Source: Paulinella micropora
Lineage: Eukaryota > Cercozoa > Imbricatea > Euglyphida > Paulinellidae
Assembly (NCBI GenBank): GCA_019918135.1
Contig: WBZZ01001303.1
Span: forward strand, 1 to 64,000
Direction of reading: 5' to 3'
Length of the DNA: 64,000 nucleotides
How positions within the stretch are numbered: position 1 is the stretch's first letter; each line of letters opens with the position of its first letter. Below are positions 45,976 to 54,059 of the stretch, in pieces. The notes beneath the pieces were generated by a model that was given only the letters and a program-made list of their open reading frames with translations, had not been told where the DNA came from and ran no database searches. The translations under genes and the position numbers were made by a program.

Positions 45976-46097
45976 AAAAAGGTTCAAAAGAAATCTGGGG
46001 TGCCGGCTGAATGGGAAGCCTGTGCTTTTGAGGTGACCACAGCATTTTAATAAACTACCACACAGAAAAAAACATTTGAAACTGGAGGCTTAAACAA
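45950..46097. repeat. Direct repeat copy A: shared gene 3' end and 3' flank
   Basis: From GAGTCCAAACCAGACCCG through the TAA stop, TTCAAAAGAAATCTGGGG and TTTTAATAAAC, to GGAGGCTT.AAC this stretch matches 48057-48203 at roughly 90% identity. It contains the poly(A) signal AATAAA at about 46049. Confidence 0.85.
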
Positions 46098-46244
46098 ACG
46101 CGCAAAACCCTTCCCGCCCCTCCCACCTCCACATAGAGCGGGCCGACCGGTTCACTTCGCGACATGTGTGCTCGCGCTCAAGGCACTGGTCTCTTCTTCT
46201 CTTCTTTCTAAACGGAGCGTTAAAGAAAGGGGGGGGGGCGGCCA

Positions 46245-46707
46245 ATGGAGAAAACGGGCCAAAGGGTTGTGATCGCCACCAAGGGCTACCCTGACATGGT
46301 GGTCGCGCTGTGCCTGGCTTTCAAAAGCGAGACGCACGGCGAGCCCCCTATAGTCTTGGTCATGTCCCCGGCGCGGGAGCTCGTGCTGGAGTCGGTACTT
46401 TGTGGGACGGGATTCCGCCGCCGCCCAACAAGCCAGGCCTTTGCCGTGCACTACTTAAACTTTATGACCGAGGACGTGGGGGGGGGGGGGGGGCTGCTAC
46501 AAGGTCAGGCCGCACAATCACACAGAGCTGGCCCTGTTGGTTAGAGACATGCTCCCTCTTGAGACCAAAGCCAGCGAGGCGCTGCGCGACCCAGCCTTCC
46601 TCGCGGGCACGCTGCTGCAAGAGTCCCTAGCGCTCTCGACTGCCACCGAGTCCATGGGCCGTCTAGCGCCCCGGGTGCTCTTTGTGCCCCTGGCCGTCGA
46701 ACTTTAA
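46245..46707 (+). CDS. Hypothetical protein with an in-gene G-run (phase-variable-like)
   Basis: ATG 46245 (MEKTGQRVVIATKGYPDMVV). The start has alternating beta and helix (VVIATKGYPDMVVALCLAF, PIVLVMSPARELVLESVL), somewhat like the beginning of the gene at 50349. A G-run of about 16 at 46478-46495 interrupts the frame. In another frame protein resumes as NHTELALLVRDMLPLETK and ends PLAVEL at TAA 46705-46707. The length of the G-run decides whether the two parts are joined. No family is recognised. Confidence 0.5.
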
Positions 46708-46908
46708 TTTAAAAAAATCTTTCTTGGCGCCCCCTGCCGGGTGCTGACTTTTTAAATAAAAACTCAATTTTCAGACAGGCCGTTTACTCCCGCTAGAATT
46801 AGTGAGTCGGGGCAGGGGCGCGCATTGAGGTGTGTTTGCAAGGAGAGAGCCCGGCCTGGCGGGCGTGCTTAATCTCCTGGAATCTCAGAAAAGATACAAG
46901 AAAAATTT

Positions 46909-47349
46909 TTATTGAAAGCTCTCAGCCCGCTGGCGCGGGCTGAACGGGGGACTCGGGGGGCTTTGCCCCCCGCATCCTGTATGTGCATGGCCGCACATTG
47001 CAGCTTCAGCCAGGCGGCCCGCGAATGTTCTGTGAGTGCCACTACAGTTGTTCTCGCACCTGCGCTACTAGCCCAGCGGGACGGTGACAAACACGGCAGT
47101 GCGGCTGGCCGGCCGGGACGTTCTCCAGGAACTCTGCGACGGATGGATCCCAGTTCGCCTTGCATACCGTGCAGAACAAATCTAGCTTTTCATGGCAGTT
47201 CTGCAGAGCGGCGGGGGGCTTGTCGCTAAGCACGAGCGGGTCGCAATGTACGGCGTATTCGTTAGCAGCTAGCTCGCGCGCGGCAGGTAGTCTGCTCGTT
47301 TCGCACTTGGTCCGTCACAGCTACGATAGGTACAACTGCTCACGTCCAT
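46909..47349 (-). CDS. B-box-type zinc-finger protein, frame-disrupted
   Basis: ATG at 47347-47349 (MDVSSCTYRSCDGPSAKR). After a frame change near 47275 the segment NCHEKLDLFCTVC matches the second half of B-box zinc fingers (a CxxH / LxLFCxxC pattern known from TRIM proteins), followed by HCRVC. A further frame change near 47045 leads to a helical tail (RAAWLKLQCAAMHI). The gene ends near an AATAAA on the minus strand (46904-46910). No RING or SPRY part is visible. With the RING and F-box genes it adds to the ubiquitin-related set. Confidence 0.5.
46922..46972 (-). terminator. Two adjacent hairpins at the 3' end of the B-box gene
   Basis: TCAGCCCGC pairs perfectly with GCGGGCTGA (46922-46930 and 46935-46943). 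CGGGGGGC pairs with GCCCCCCG (46954-46961 and 46965-46972). They lie just before the minus-strand poly(A) signal, a position typical of transcript-end palindromes. Confidence 0.55.
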
Positions 47350-47651
47350 GAAGGAAGGTCGGCGCATCTTTTTTTTATATTGTGCGCACGTTCCTGTCCA
47401 GCAAATGGGGGGCAAAGTGAACATGAAAAAAAGGGGGGGGGAGGACAGGGGGGGGCATCCGTTTCCCTTTCTCTCCCCCCCCCCCAAGAAAGGTTATTGG
47501 TGCGCTTTTGTCCTCTCCGCCGAAAAAACGTGCTGATTCTGGCTTGAAGACGGGGGCTTGTCCATGCGTCGTCTCCCTCCCTTCTCTCTTCTCTCTCCAC
47601 ACACGTCCCCTTTTCTTTGGGAGACAGAGAGAGGAGACACAAATTAAAAAA
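47350..47651. other. Divergent intergenic region
   Basis: About 300 bases with G-, C- and A-runs between the B-box gene and the gene at 47652. No gene seen. Confidence 0.4.
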
Positions 47652-48083
47652 ATGGCAATGGGACTATACCCCCTTTTTGTCGCCCTGAACCCTCCCCCTT
47701 TCTCTCCTTCGGTGCTAGGGAAAATAACGCAAGAAGACAAGAGAGAGGATTTGTTCAGGCCGGCGCACGATGTGCCCAGCGCTCTCGGCAAAAAGTCGGT
47801 TACGGCCCAAAAGCGCGCTTGGCTGGCCGAATGCCGTGACCTCAGCGGACGGCTGTCCCGGGCGGGCGTGAAGAAGCGCGCGAGGCTAGAGCGGCTGCCC
47901 TTGCCGGAGTTGCACAAGGAGCTGTGTTCCTTGCGCACGTTGGCCGCGAGGCCGCCGGTAGCAGTGGACAAGGCGGTGTGCCCGGCGGTTCTTGGTCTGG
48001 TGGTGTCTTACGTGCTGGGCGGACACATCCCCGGCTTGGCTGACGCGCGGGCAGTTTACGAGTCCAAACCAGACCCGTATTAA
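47652..48083 (+). CDS. Hypothetical protein (143 aa)
   Basis: ATG 47652 (MAMGLYPLFVALNPPPF). A basic central part (KRAWLAECRDLSGRLSRAGVKKRARLERL) is followed by a hydrophobic stretch (CPAVLGLVVSYVLGGHIPGL) and ends YESKPDPY. The last seven residues and the 3' flank are shared with the gene at 45182. Open throughout, no family recognised. Confidence 0.6.
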   Translation: MAMGLYPLFVALNPPPFSPSVLGKITQEDKREDLFRPAHDVPSALGKKSVTAQKRAWLAECRDLSGRLSRAGVKKRARLERLPLPELHKELCSLRTLAARPPVAVDKAVCPAVLGLVVSYVLGGHIPGLADARAVYESKPDPY

Positions 48084-48203
48084 AAAAAGGTTCAAAAGAA
48101 ATCTGGGGTTGAATGGGGAAGCCTGTTCTTTTGAGGTGACCACAGAATTTTAATAAACCGGCACCCAGAAAAAAACACACATTTGACACCGGAGGCTTCA
48201 ACA
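48057..48203. repeat. Direct repeat copy B: shared gene 3' end and 3' flank
   Basis: Second copy of the ~145-base block at 45950-46097. It begins inside the coding end of the 47652 gene (codons for ESKPDPY and stop) and includes AATAAA. It lacks the GCCGGC insertion present in copy A. Confidence 0.85.
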
Positions 48204-48211
48204 AGAAAAGA

Positions 48212-48460
48212 TTAAGAGGCAGAGTCTTCGTTATAGCCGCAGGGGCAGCCGCTGGTTTCTTCGGACTTTCCACTCGCTGCAAACAGCGCCACCGCAGCTG
48301 AAAGTCCGGCAGCTGTCACAGTCACTCTGGTCCGCAAAGCCCCGGAAGGTCTCGGCGATCCCTTCTGACATACCCTTTTTAGCTCTTCCTGCGTCTTCGC
48401 CTTCTTGCGGCTGGCATTGACGGTTGGGCTGCTCAAAGAATGTTTGCCGGGCTCCGACAT
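48212..48460 (-). CDS. Small Lys-rich, Cys-containing protein, paralogue of the 12415 gene
   Basis: ATG at 48458-48460 (MSEPGKHSLSSPTVNASRKK). After a frame change near 48370 a Cys cluster appears (CDSCRTFSCGGAVC). The first frame ends CPCGYNEDSAS, so there is a second change near 48260. The order basic start, CxxC cluster, CPCG(F/Y) end matches the gene at 12415-12817. Probably about 80 residues with a zinc-binding end. Confidence 0.45.
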   Translation of the reverse strand: MSEPGKHSLSSPTVNASRKKAKTQEELKRVCQKGSPRPSGALRTRVTVTAAGLSAAVALFAASGKSEETSGCPCGYNEDSAS

Positions 48461-48845
48461 TTTTTTTGACAGTCCGCCGGAATGGCAAGAAATGGTAAAG
48501 AAATGGGGGGGGGGCCGCATGTGTCGAAGAGGAGGGGGGGGGGGGAAATGTCGAAAAAAAAGGAGGGAGCGAAACAGAGAGGGAGAAAAAGAATCGGCTA
48601 CTGTCACCCTCCCAACCCAACCCCCCCCCCCCCCCCGCACCTTACGCATGGCCTTTTTTTGTTACACTGTCAAGCTTTGTGTGTGGACGGACGGTTGTCA
48701 GCCACTAGGGAGGGGGCCAGGGCTGGCCAACCGCACTTCGAGCAAAGCGCGGCATCCGGCGGCACTATTTTCGCCAAAATCATCAAAACCTACACGCAAT
48801 GCCGCCTGCCTAAGTAATGGCACCAAAAGGTATCTTGGCGGAGGT
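48461..48845. other. Intergenic region
   Basis: G- and C-runs at 48505-48545 and 48620-48637. The open frames across it are low-complexity. No gene seen. Confidence 0.45.
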
Positions 48846-50006
48846 CTATTGTTTTACTATATTTGGCACTGAGACTCCCAGCCCGCGCAAGCGGGGCTGC
48901 AGCCTGGCCCGCACTTGCTCTTCCGCCGCCAAGTAGCCGCGGGGTGTGTAGATCGTTTGCCGGTCCTTGTCGAACAAGGAAAATGTCTCGTCCAGCACTT
49001 TCCTGGCTCTCGGGTAAAGGGGCAGAGCAATGACTATTTTTTCGAGGCGGGCGGGAGCGTACGCCGCCCAGAGGTCCTCAAAGAGCGTAGAGACCACCCC
49101 GCCCGCCTCGGCGGCATATCCTAGCGCCACGGGCAAGACATGCCGCCGGATGCCGCCGACCCAGAGCTCCCGGGCGCCCGCCAGCTGCCCTCTGCGCTCT
49201 TGCGCATTCACGGGCCAGTGGAACACGGTCCCCGCCTTCCAGTCGTGGTGCCGAGTGGACGCCTCGCTGACGTGGACGTGCCCCAAATGCTTCACGTACC
49301 ACACTTCGCTCTTCTGCAGGAGGAATCTGCTGTCCTCACAATGCAGCTGCAGGAGCCCGTTGTCTCGGCCGCCCGGGCAAAACTCCTTTTCCAAGCGGAG
49401 CCAGCGTTCCGGGTGCTTTGCTATTTCAGCTAGCACTCCGTACATTTTCTGCAGCAGCTCCTCCACGTTGGCAGTGGGGCGTGGGTGCGCAATGGCCGCT
49501 GTTCTTTCTTGCCCCGTCATTCCGCCAGCGCGCTCGTATCCTCTTTCCACGTGTTGGCGGTAGAGAAAGTCCCAGACTTCCGAGGAGACTGGCTCTGCGC
49601 TGGACTCAGGCAGCAGCCACTCGAGCTGCGTATAATTGCAGGCCAGAGGAGGCACCCTGTGCTCAAAGGTCTCTTGCGCGCGTTGCCAGGCCCCGAAGCG
49701 GAGCCAGGCAAGCTTCGTGTAGCAGGGCCCGGCGCGGCTTTGCTGGGCCTGGGCAGACCGGTTGGCAATCTCTTGGTGGTCCGGCCTGGCACTGTTCCAC
49801 ACCGCTGGTTCGTTGCTAGCCCGGTAAATCGTCTGCAGCTCTCAGCAAGAGCGGATCGACTCCAAAAACACTGCCCAGAACACGATCTCCCGGAGGGCTA
49901 CCTGTGCGACAAAAGCGCTGTGCTTTTCTTCGCCTCGCACAAGCAGCTCGGCCACGGGGCGGCGGGGCCGGCCCCGGAGGCAACGCGGGCAAGGCAAAGA
50001 AGACAT
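48846..50006 (-). CDS. Hypothetical protein (~386 aa) with an in-frame TGA
   Basis: ATG at 50004-50006 (MSSLPCPRCLRGRPRRP), with a CPRC motif at the start. The frame is open except for a TGA at 49842-49844, where the flanks read SIRSC-stop-ELQTIY; Trp would fit. Downstream is 318 codons without a stop, Trp/Tyr-rich, with LLQLHCEDSRFLLQK, VWYVKHLGHVHVSEAST and HHDWKAGTVFHWPV. No family recognised. Reading from a later start would lose the first 54 residues, which look like genuine protein. Confidence 0.6.
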
Positions 50007-50348
50007 GTACTTTGGGGGGGGGGGGGGTTTCTCTTATCTTTTTTTTTGGTTTTTTTTACACACTAAACATTTCAAAACGAGACTGAATTTCATTTCTGTG
50101 TGCGTAGCTCTGAAAGCCTCCTGGCCCCCCCCTCCCCGCCCCAACACCTTTCCGCGCCAGCCTTTTTTTTTGTTGTTTTTATAGATCTGGCCGCGCTCCC
50201 ATTTTTTTTGGTTTTCTCTCTTTTCCCCTTCCTTGCGGTCTTCTTCTTTTTTTTTGTTTGTTCCTAGCTTTTTCTTTTTTTATATATATCTATATTTTTT
50301 TTGTGTTACTCAAACCCTTCTAAAAATTCTGGTGTTAGCTTTTTTCTG
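50007..50348. other. Divergent intergenic region, AT-rich
   Basis: G12 run at 50016, then T-rich sequence with TATATATATCTATATTTT at 50280-50297 about 50 bases before ATG 50349, a strong promoter candidate. No gene seen. Confidence 0.5.
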
Positions 50349-51437
50349 ATGGGCCACCTGCCGTCTCGCGCCGTTACCCCCGCCTCTACTGTGGTGGTCG
50401 TCGCGGCACATTCTTGCGACGTCGCTCTGTGCCTAACCCTCACTGCTCACCTACAGGGGTGTCGCGTCGTGCTCGCGGCGGGAGACGCTGTCTCTCAGTA
50501 CCAGGCCGCGCTCACTGCCGGGAATGCAGCTGCACGGCGGGGCTTAGGCGCTAAGGCCGCCGAACGGGCCCTCGACTTTCTGCTCGAGCGTCAAGGTCAC
50601 GGCCTCGTGCGCGTGAGGCCGCACAGCCGCGCCGAGCTGCTGGCTGAGCTCAGCACGAACTTGAGAGCGCTGCTGCCAGTAAGGATTTGTGCGTCCGAGG
50701 CTCTGGACAGCGCGGCCTTTGTCAGCCACACGTTGTTTGCAGAGTCCGAGGCGTTGTCGCACTACCCGGGCACAGAGCTCCTGGTGTTTGCGAGCGCTGC
50801 GCAAATGTCCCCGGCTGAGTTCCGGTTCATGCGCCAACTGCTGCGGGACTGCCTCGTGCGCTACCGGCCCGTGGCCAGAATCTTTGTGCCGAACTGCGCC
50901 GCACGCGGCGCGCTGATCGCTCCCGTTGCTGCTGGCCCGGGTGCGGTGAGGTGCGCGCTAGAGACTATCTACCGTGAGTGCCAGGGCGGGGGCGCGCCAG
51001 TGCCCGCGTTCAGCCTGCACTACTACCTGTTCGGCCTGGGCTGCGACGCGCACGCGCCCCCGATCGCGGCCGCGCTCAACATCTTGAACTTTCATTACCG
51101 CTACCCCCGATCGCGGGGCCGCTTCGACGACGGCCTCGCCGAACGGTTCTACCGGCGTTTCAAGGCGACCGGCATCGCACCCGGGCCCGCGCTAGCGGGG
51201 TGGGCCGCTGCGTACGAGCTGCTGCGCAACGAGAGTTGCGAGAATTCGCTCTGGTGTGTTTACTTCAATGTCTACATTTGCGGCCAGCCCGAGTACGCGC
51301 GGTTGCTGCTAGCTAACGTCGACAGGGAGCCCACGCTCGAGGAGTTCGACCACGACTTTCTGGCCATGTCGGACCCGGCGGGCGCCGTGATGGTGCGCAA
51401 GCTGTTGGCTAGCTGTTACGTGATCGATTTTCTCTAG
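50349..51437 (+). CDS. Intact 362-aa protein; weak resemblance to LmbE/PIG-L deacetylases
   Basis: ATG 50349 (MGHLPSRAVTPASTVVVVAAHSCD). Fully open to TAG 51437. The start VVVVAAHSCDVALCLTLTAHLQGCRVVLAA follows the layout of LmbE/PIG-L proteins (VVAxHPDDE followed by a helix and a second strand), but the metal-binding HPDD is HSCD, so catalysis as in that family is unlikely. The remainder (FRFMRQLLRDCLVRYRPVARIFV, FNVYICGQPEYARLLLANVD) is unrecognised. Lack of any frame break suggests a functional gene. Confidence 0.65.
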   Translation: MGHLPSRAVTPASTVVVVAAHSCDVALCLTLTAHLQGCRVVLAAGDAVSQYQAALTAGNAAARRGLGAKAAERALDFLLERQGHGLVRVRPHSRAELLAELSTNLRALLPVRICASEALDSAAFVSHTLFAESEALSHYPGTELLVFASAAQMSPAEFRFMRQLLRDCLVRYRPVARIFVPNCAARGALIAPVAAGPGAVRCALETIYRECQGGGAPVPAFSLHYYLFGLGCDAHAPPIAAALNILNFHYRYPRSRGRFDDGLAERFYRRFKATGIAPGPALAGWAAAYELLRNESCENSLWCVYFNVYICGQPEYARLLLANVDREPTLEEFDHDFLAMSDPAGAVMVRKLLASCYVIDFL

Positions 51438-51668
51438 CACCTGGCCTAGCCTAAAAATCATCTTTAAATTAAAAAGAAAAGTTAGCCTTGGTGGTGTTTT
51501 TTTTCTTCCAAATTCAGGCTTTTTTTTGCCCGGGCCGGGGAATGGGAGGGTGTGCAGTCTGCCGTAGCTCTCGAGTAAGCTCCGAAAAGGTAGAACAAGA
51601 AAAACTTTTTATTAAAAGCTCGACAGAAAGTCTTCACGCGGGGAGGGGGGGGGGGGCGCGCGCACAAT

Positions 51669-52601
51669 TCAAGCCAGGCCCGCTGGCGCTGGCGGGAGGG
51701 GGGGTAGGCCCTCCGAAGCGGGGGGGCGCGGGGGCATGGCCCCCGGCGCGGAGGCCGCGGGGGCCTGCACCTCGGCGCGGGGGGCCCTGGCCTCGTCTCC
51801 CAACTCCAAGGAGACCTTGTCTAAGAACAGTTCCACTGCCTCCGCGCGGAACTGAGAGGTGGGGCCAAAGGAGCGCAAGGTTTCCAGCGCAAGGTCTAGT
51901 TGTTTCTCGAGCCTGGCCAGTTGGTGGATGGACTCTGCCATTTGGGACAGGCGCTGCTTCCGTTCCCGGACGCTCTTGGCAATCTCACCTCTGCCGGCAG
52001 GGGGGGGCCCGCTGGTTCCCGCGGGCTCTCTCCTTTGCTTCTTTCTGGGACGAACCTTCTCGGGGCCGGCGCAGCCTGGGCCCGCCGACGATACTGACGC
52101 AACCGCTCTTGCTGCTTCTGCTTCTGCTTCTTCTTCTTCTTCTTCTTCTTCTTCTGTGGCGCTGTCCTCGTCCTCCTCCTCCTCCGTTGTTTCGTCGCTG
52201 GTCTCCGCCGGCTGAGCAGAGCCCTTGTCTGCTTTATTCGAGCCCGGGATCATGTGATAAACCGCAGGGAGCGGTAAAGACGGGTCGCTGCAAACGCGCC
52301 TAAACTCCTTGAGCAATTCCTCGGCTGCTGGTCCTCTCAGCTCCAATCGATCAAACAATCTGGTTAAGGAATCCTGGCTGCAGGCGAGGCTGGCCAGCGA
52401 AGTGCCCTTAAATTTGATCCGAGTAAAGACCACGTCACCGAACCTGCGCTTGGCACTCTGGATCTTTTGGCGTGCGCTTTTGAGGCCGCAGTTCTGGACG
52501 TAATTCAGCGCCCGAGACACGTTGATCAAGCCTAGCAAGGGGTCTGCCGTGATGCTACCAAAGATGCTCACGGAGAACATGCCAGCAAGGTGGTCCGACA
52601 T
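51669..52601 (-). CDS. Possible BRO-N-like protein with acidic linker and coiled coil (310 aa)
   Basis: ATG at 52599-52601 (MSDHLAGMFSVSIFGSITAD). The N-terminal ~110 residues (LLGLINVSRALNYVQNCGLKSARQKI, FGDVVFTRIKF) have the look of BRO-N/MSV199-type DNA-binding domains of large DNA viruses, a resemblance of pattern only. Then comes a Glu-rich linker coded by a TTC microsatellite (52130-52165), a basic region (RPRKKQRREP), a coiled coil (ERKQRLSQMAESIHQLARLEKQL) and a Pro/Ala-rich tail. A truncated paralogue lies at 58882-59109, within a larger duplicated block. Confidence 0.55.
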   Translation of the reverse strand: MSDHLAGMFSVSIFGSITADPLLGLINVSRALNYVQNCGLKSARQKIQSAKRRFGDVVFTRIKFKGTSLASLACSQDSLTRLFDRLELRGPAAEELLKEFRRVCSDPSLPLPAVYHMIPGSNKADKGSAQPAETSDETTEEEEDEDSATEEEEEEEEEAEAEAARAVASVSSAGPGCAGPEKVRPRKKQRREPAGTSGPPPAGRGEIAKSVRERKQRLSQMAESIHQLARLEKQLDLALETLRSFGPTSQFRAEAVELFLDKVSLELGDEARAPRAEVQAPAASAPGAMPPRPPASEGLPPLPPAPAGLA

Positions 52602-52880
52602 GCCCCCCACCCACTCCTCCCCCGCTGGCGCCGGAGGGTTAGAGGAAGAGTGTGTGGCGCACAAGCCCAAAGAGAGCTCAGACTTTTTTTTTTTTGCTTT
52701 CGCCACACACACTAATTCTCAGGCCCCCCCCCCCGCAAAAAGTCCGCAAACTGCGACGAAATTTTTTCGTCTTTTTAGCCGCAATTTGCGGTATCTTTGA
52801 AATTTGTTGACATCTCGCTCGGGTTCAAAAGATGTTAGATTTTTTTTTCGAGGTTCAAAAAGGCAATGACACCTTTAAAA

Positions 52881-52972
52881 GTGTCTTTTTTTGGGGAAAG
52901 ATTGTCGGGCGGGGAAAATTTAATTGTCTTGTTTTTTCCCCGCCCGCCAATCTTTCCCCAAAAAAATACACT
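52881..52972. repeat. Long palindrome (GGGCGGGGAAAATT / TTTTCCCCGCCCG)
   Basis: Arms of about 38 bases (52881-52918 and 52934-52972) around a short T-rich loop. The same core recurs at 59390-59482 and 59677-59763 and, with different flanks, at 28.6 and 28.9 kb. No coding function; a foldback or MITE-like unit. Confidence 0.75.
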
Positions 52973-53164
52973 TGCAAATTTGCGACTGCCGAAATGTCCT
53001 CTGCTAAAAAGTTTTTTTGCTAAGACCCGCAAATTGCGACGAATTTTTTTCTGTTTTCTTCATTGTCCGCAAATTGCGACATGGTGTCGTTTTTACCGGA
53101 AATGTAGGGTGGCAGGATTCTAGAATTCAGCTTTCAATTCAGCTCGTAGAGAATTTGACAAAAG

Positions 53165-53375
53165 GCCCGCCTGCACCTGCCACCACAAAAGTCACGCGTC
53201 AGGATTCTGGGTTTTTTGGGGGCATCGGGAAAAAAAATCCGCACCTGTCACCACAAAAGTCAGGTGACAGGATTCTGGGTTTTTAGGGAGCGTAGGGAAA
53301 AAAATCCGCACCTGGCACAGGAAAAATCCAGTGACAGGATTTTGGGTTTTTTGAAGGCATTGGGGTCTCAAGCCG
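53165..53375. repeat. Three ~66-bp tandem repeats
   Basis: Each unit contains CCGCACCTG.CACCACAAAAGTCA, GACAGGATTCTGGGTTTTT and a G/A-rich end (GTAGGGAAAAAAATCC). Related units occur at 59960-60150. Fragments of the unit lie on the far side of the Fanzor gene (56100-56130). Confidence 0.7.
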
Positions 53376-53392
53376 CACCGGGCACCTCACAG

Positions 53393-53452
53393 ATCCGGTG
53401 ACTCAAAAAAAAATTCCTTCAATAAGTGTTTGCAAAGAAAAAAAAATCCCCT
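53393..53452. repeat. Direct repeat flanking the Fanzor gene, left copy
   Basis: ATCCGGTGACTC, an A-run, ATTCCTT, TAAGTGTT, GCA and a second A-run. About 85% identical to 56116-56174 in the same orientation. The sequence from 53453 to 54059 holds G/C runs with two GGCCGCGCAA motifs (53527, 53609) and pyrimidine-rich sequence; no gene is seen there. Confidence 0.7.
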
Positions 53453-54059
53453 CCCACCAATGTTCGCTCGCTGATTAACAAAGAAACGGGCCCCCCCCCC
53501 CCCCCGGCGTTTAAGGAGGGGGGGGGGGCCGCGCAAGTGGCACCCCCCTGCCTCCCGCCGATTAACAACCTCCCCTCCCCGCGCTTAACAGGAAAAGGGG
53601 GGGGGGGGGCCGCGCAAACGTCACAACATTCTCCCCCGCGCCCCTGCCTCTCGCTGATTCAAGGGGGAAAAAACATTTTCACTCTTTTCTTTTATTCTTG
53701 GCATCAGCACAAAAAGGCCAGAACGATAGCTCCTGGTTGGCGCACATTCTCTCTCTCTCACCCCCTCTTTTTTCTCTCCCTTCCCTTTTTTTTGCTCTTC
53801 TCTCTTCCTCTCTCTTTCCACTTGCGCTCTTTCTCTCACTCCTCTCCCTTAAATGCTCCCGCCCCGTACCATATTTCATTTCCAGGAGAGGGGGGGGGGA
53901 GAGGGGAGGGCGCTCCGAGCAAAATCTGTCTGCTTCCTCCTTCTGTACAGCGAAATTCAGACACAATCTTAGTTGCTTATTTTTGTTATTTGCTGTACAG
54001 ATGGAAATGGGGGGAGACTACTTGACTGTACTGGGCCTGCCCTGATTACGATCCAGCCA

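Larger units (their letters stand above)
52388..53396. repeat. Segmental duplication copy A
   Basis: The 5' part of the BRO-like gene (52388-52601), its upstream sequence (CAAAGAGAGCTCAGACTTTT), the GCAATTTGCGG motifs, a palindrome and the ~66-bp tandem repeats match 58892-60170 in the same order. Nucleotide identity over the gene part is about 95%. Copy A ends where the Fanzor-bearing segment begins. Confidence 0.8.

Noticed and set aside
45950-48203. Direct repeats as long terminal repeats of a retroelement
   Set aside because: No reverse transcriptase, integrase or gag-like gene lies between them, and copy B starts inside a coding sequence.
50349-51437. Active LmbE/PIG-L deacetylase
   Set aside because: The metal-binding HPDD is HSCD and no second metal motif is evident. 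Only a fold-level resemblance is reported.
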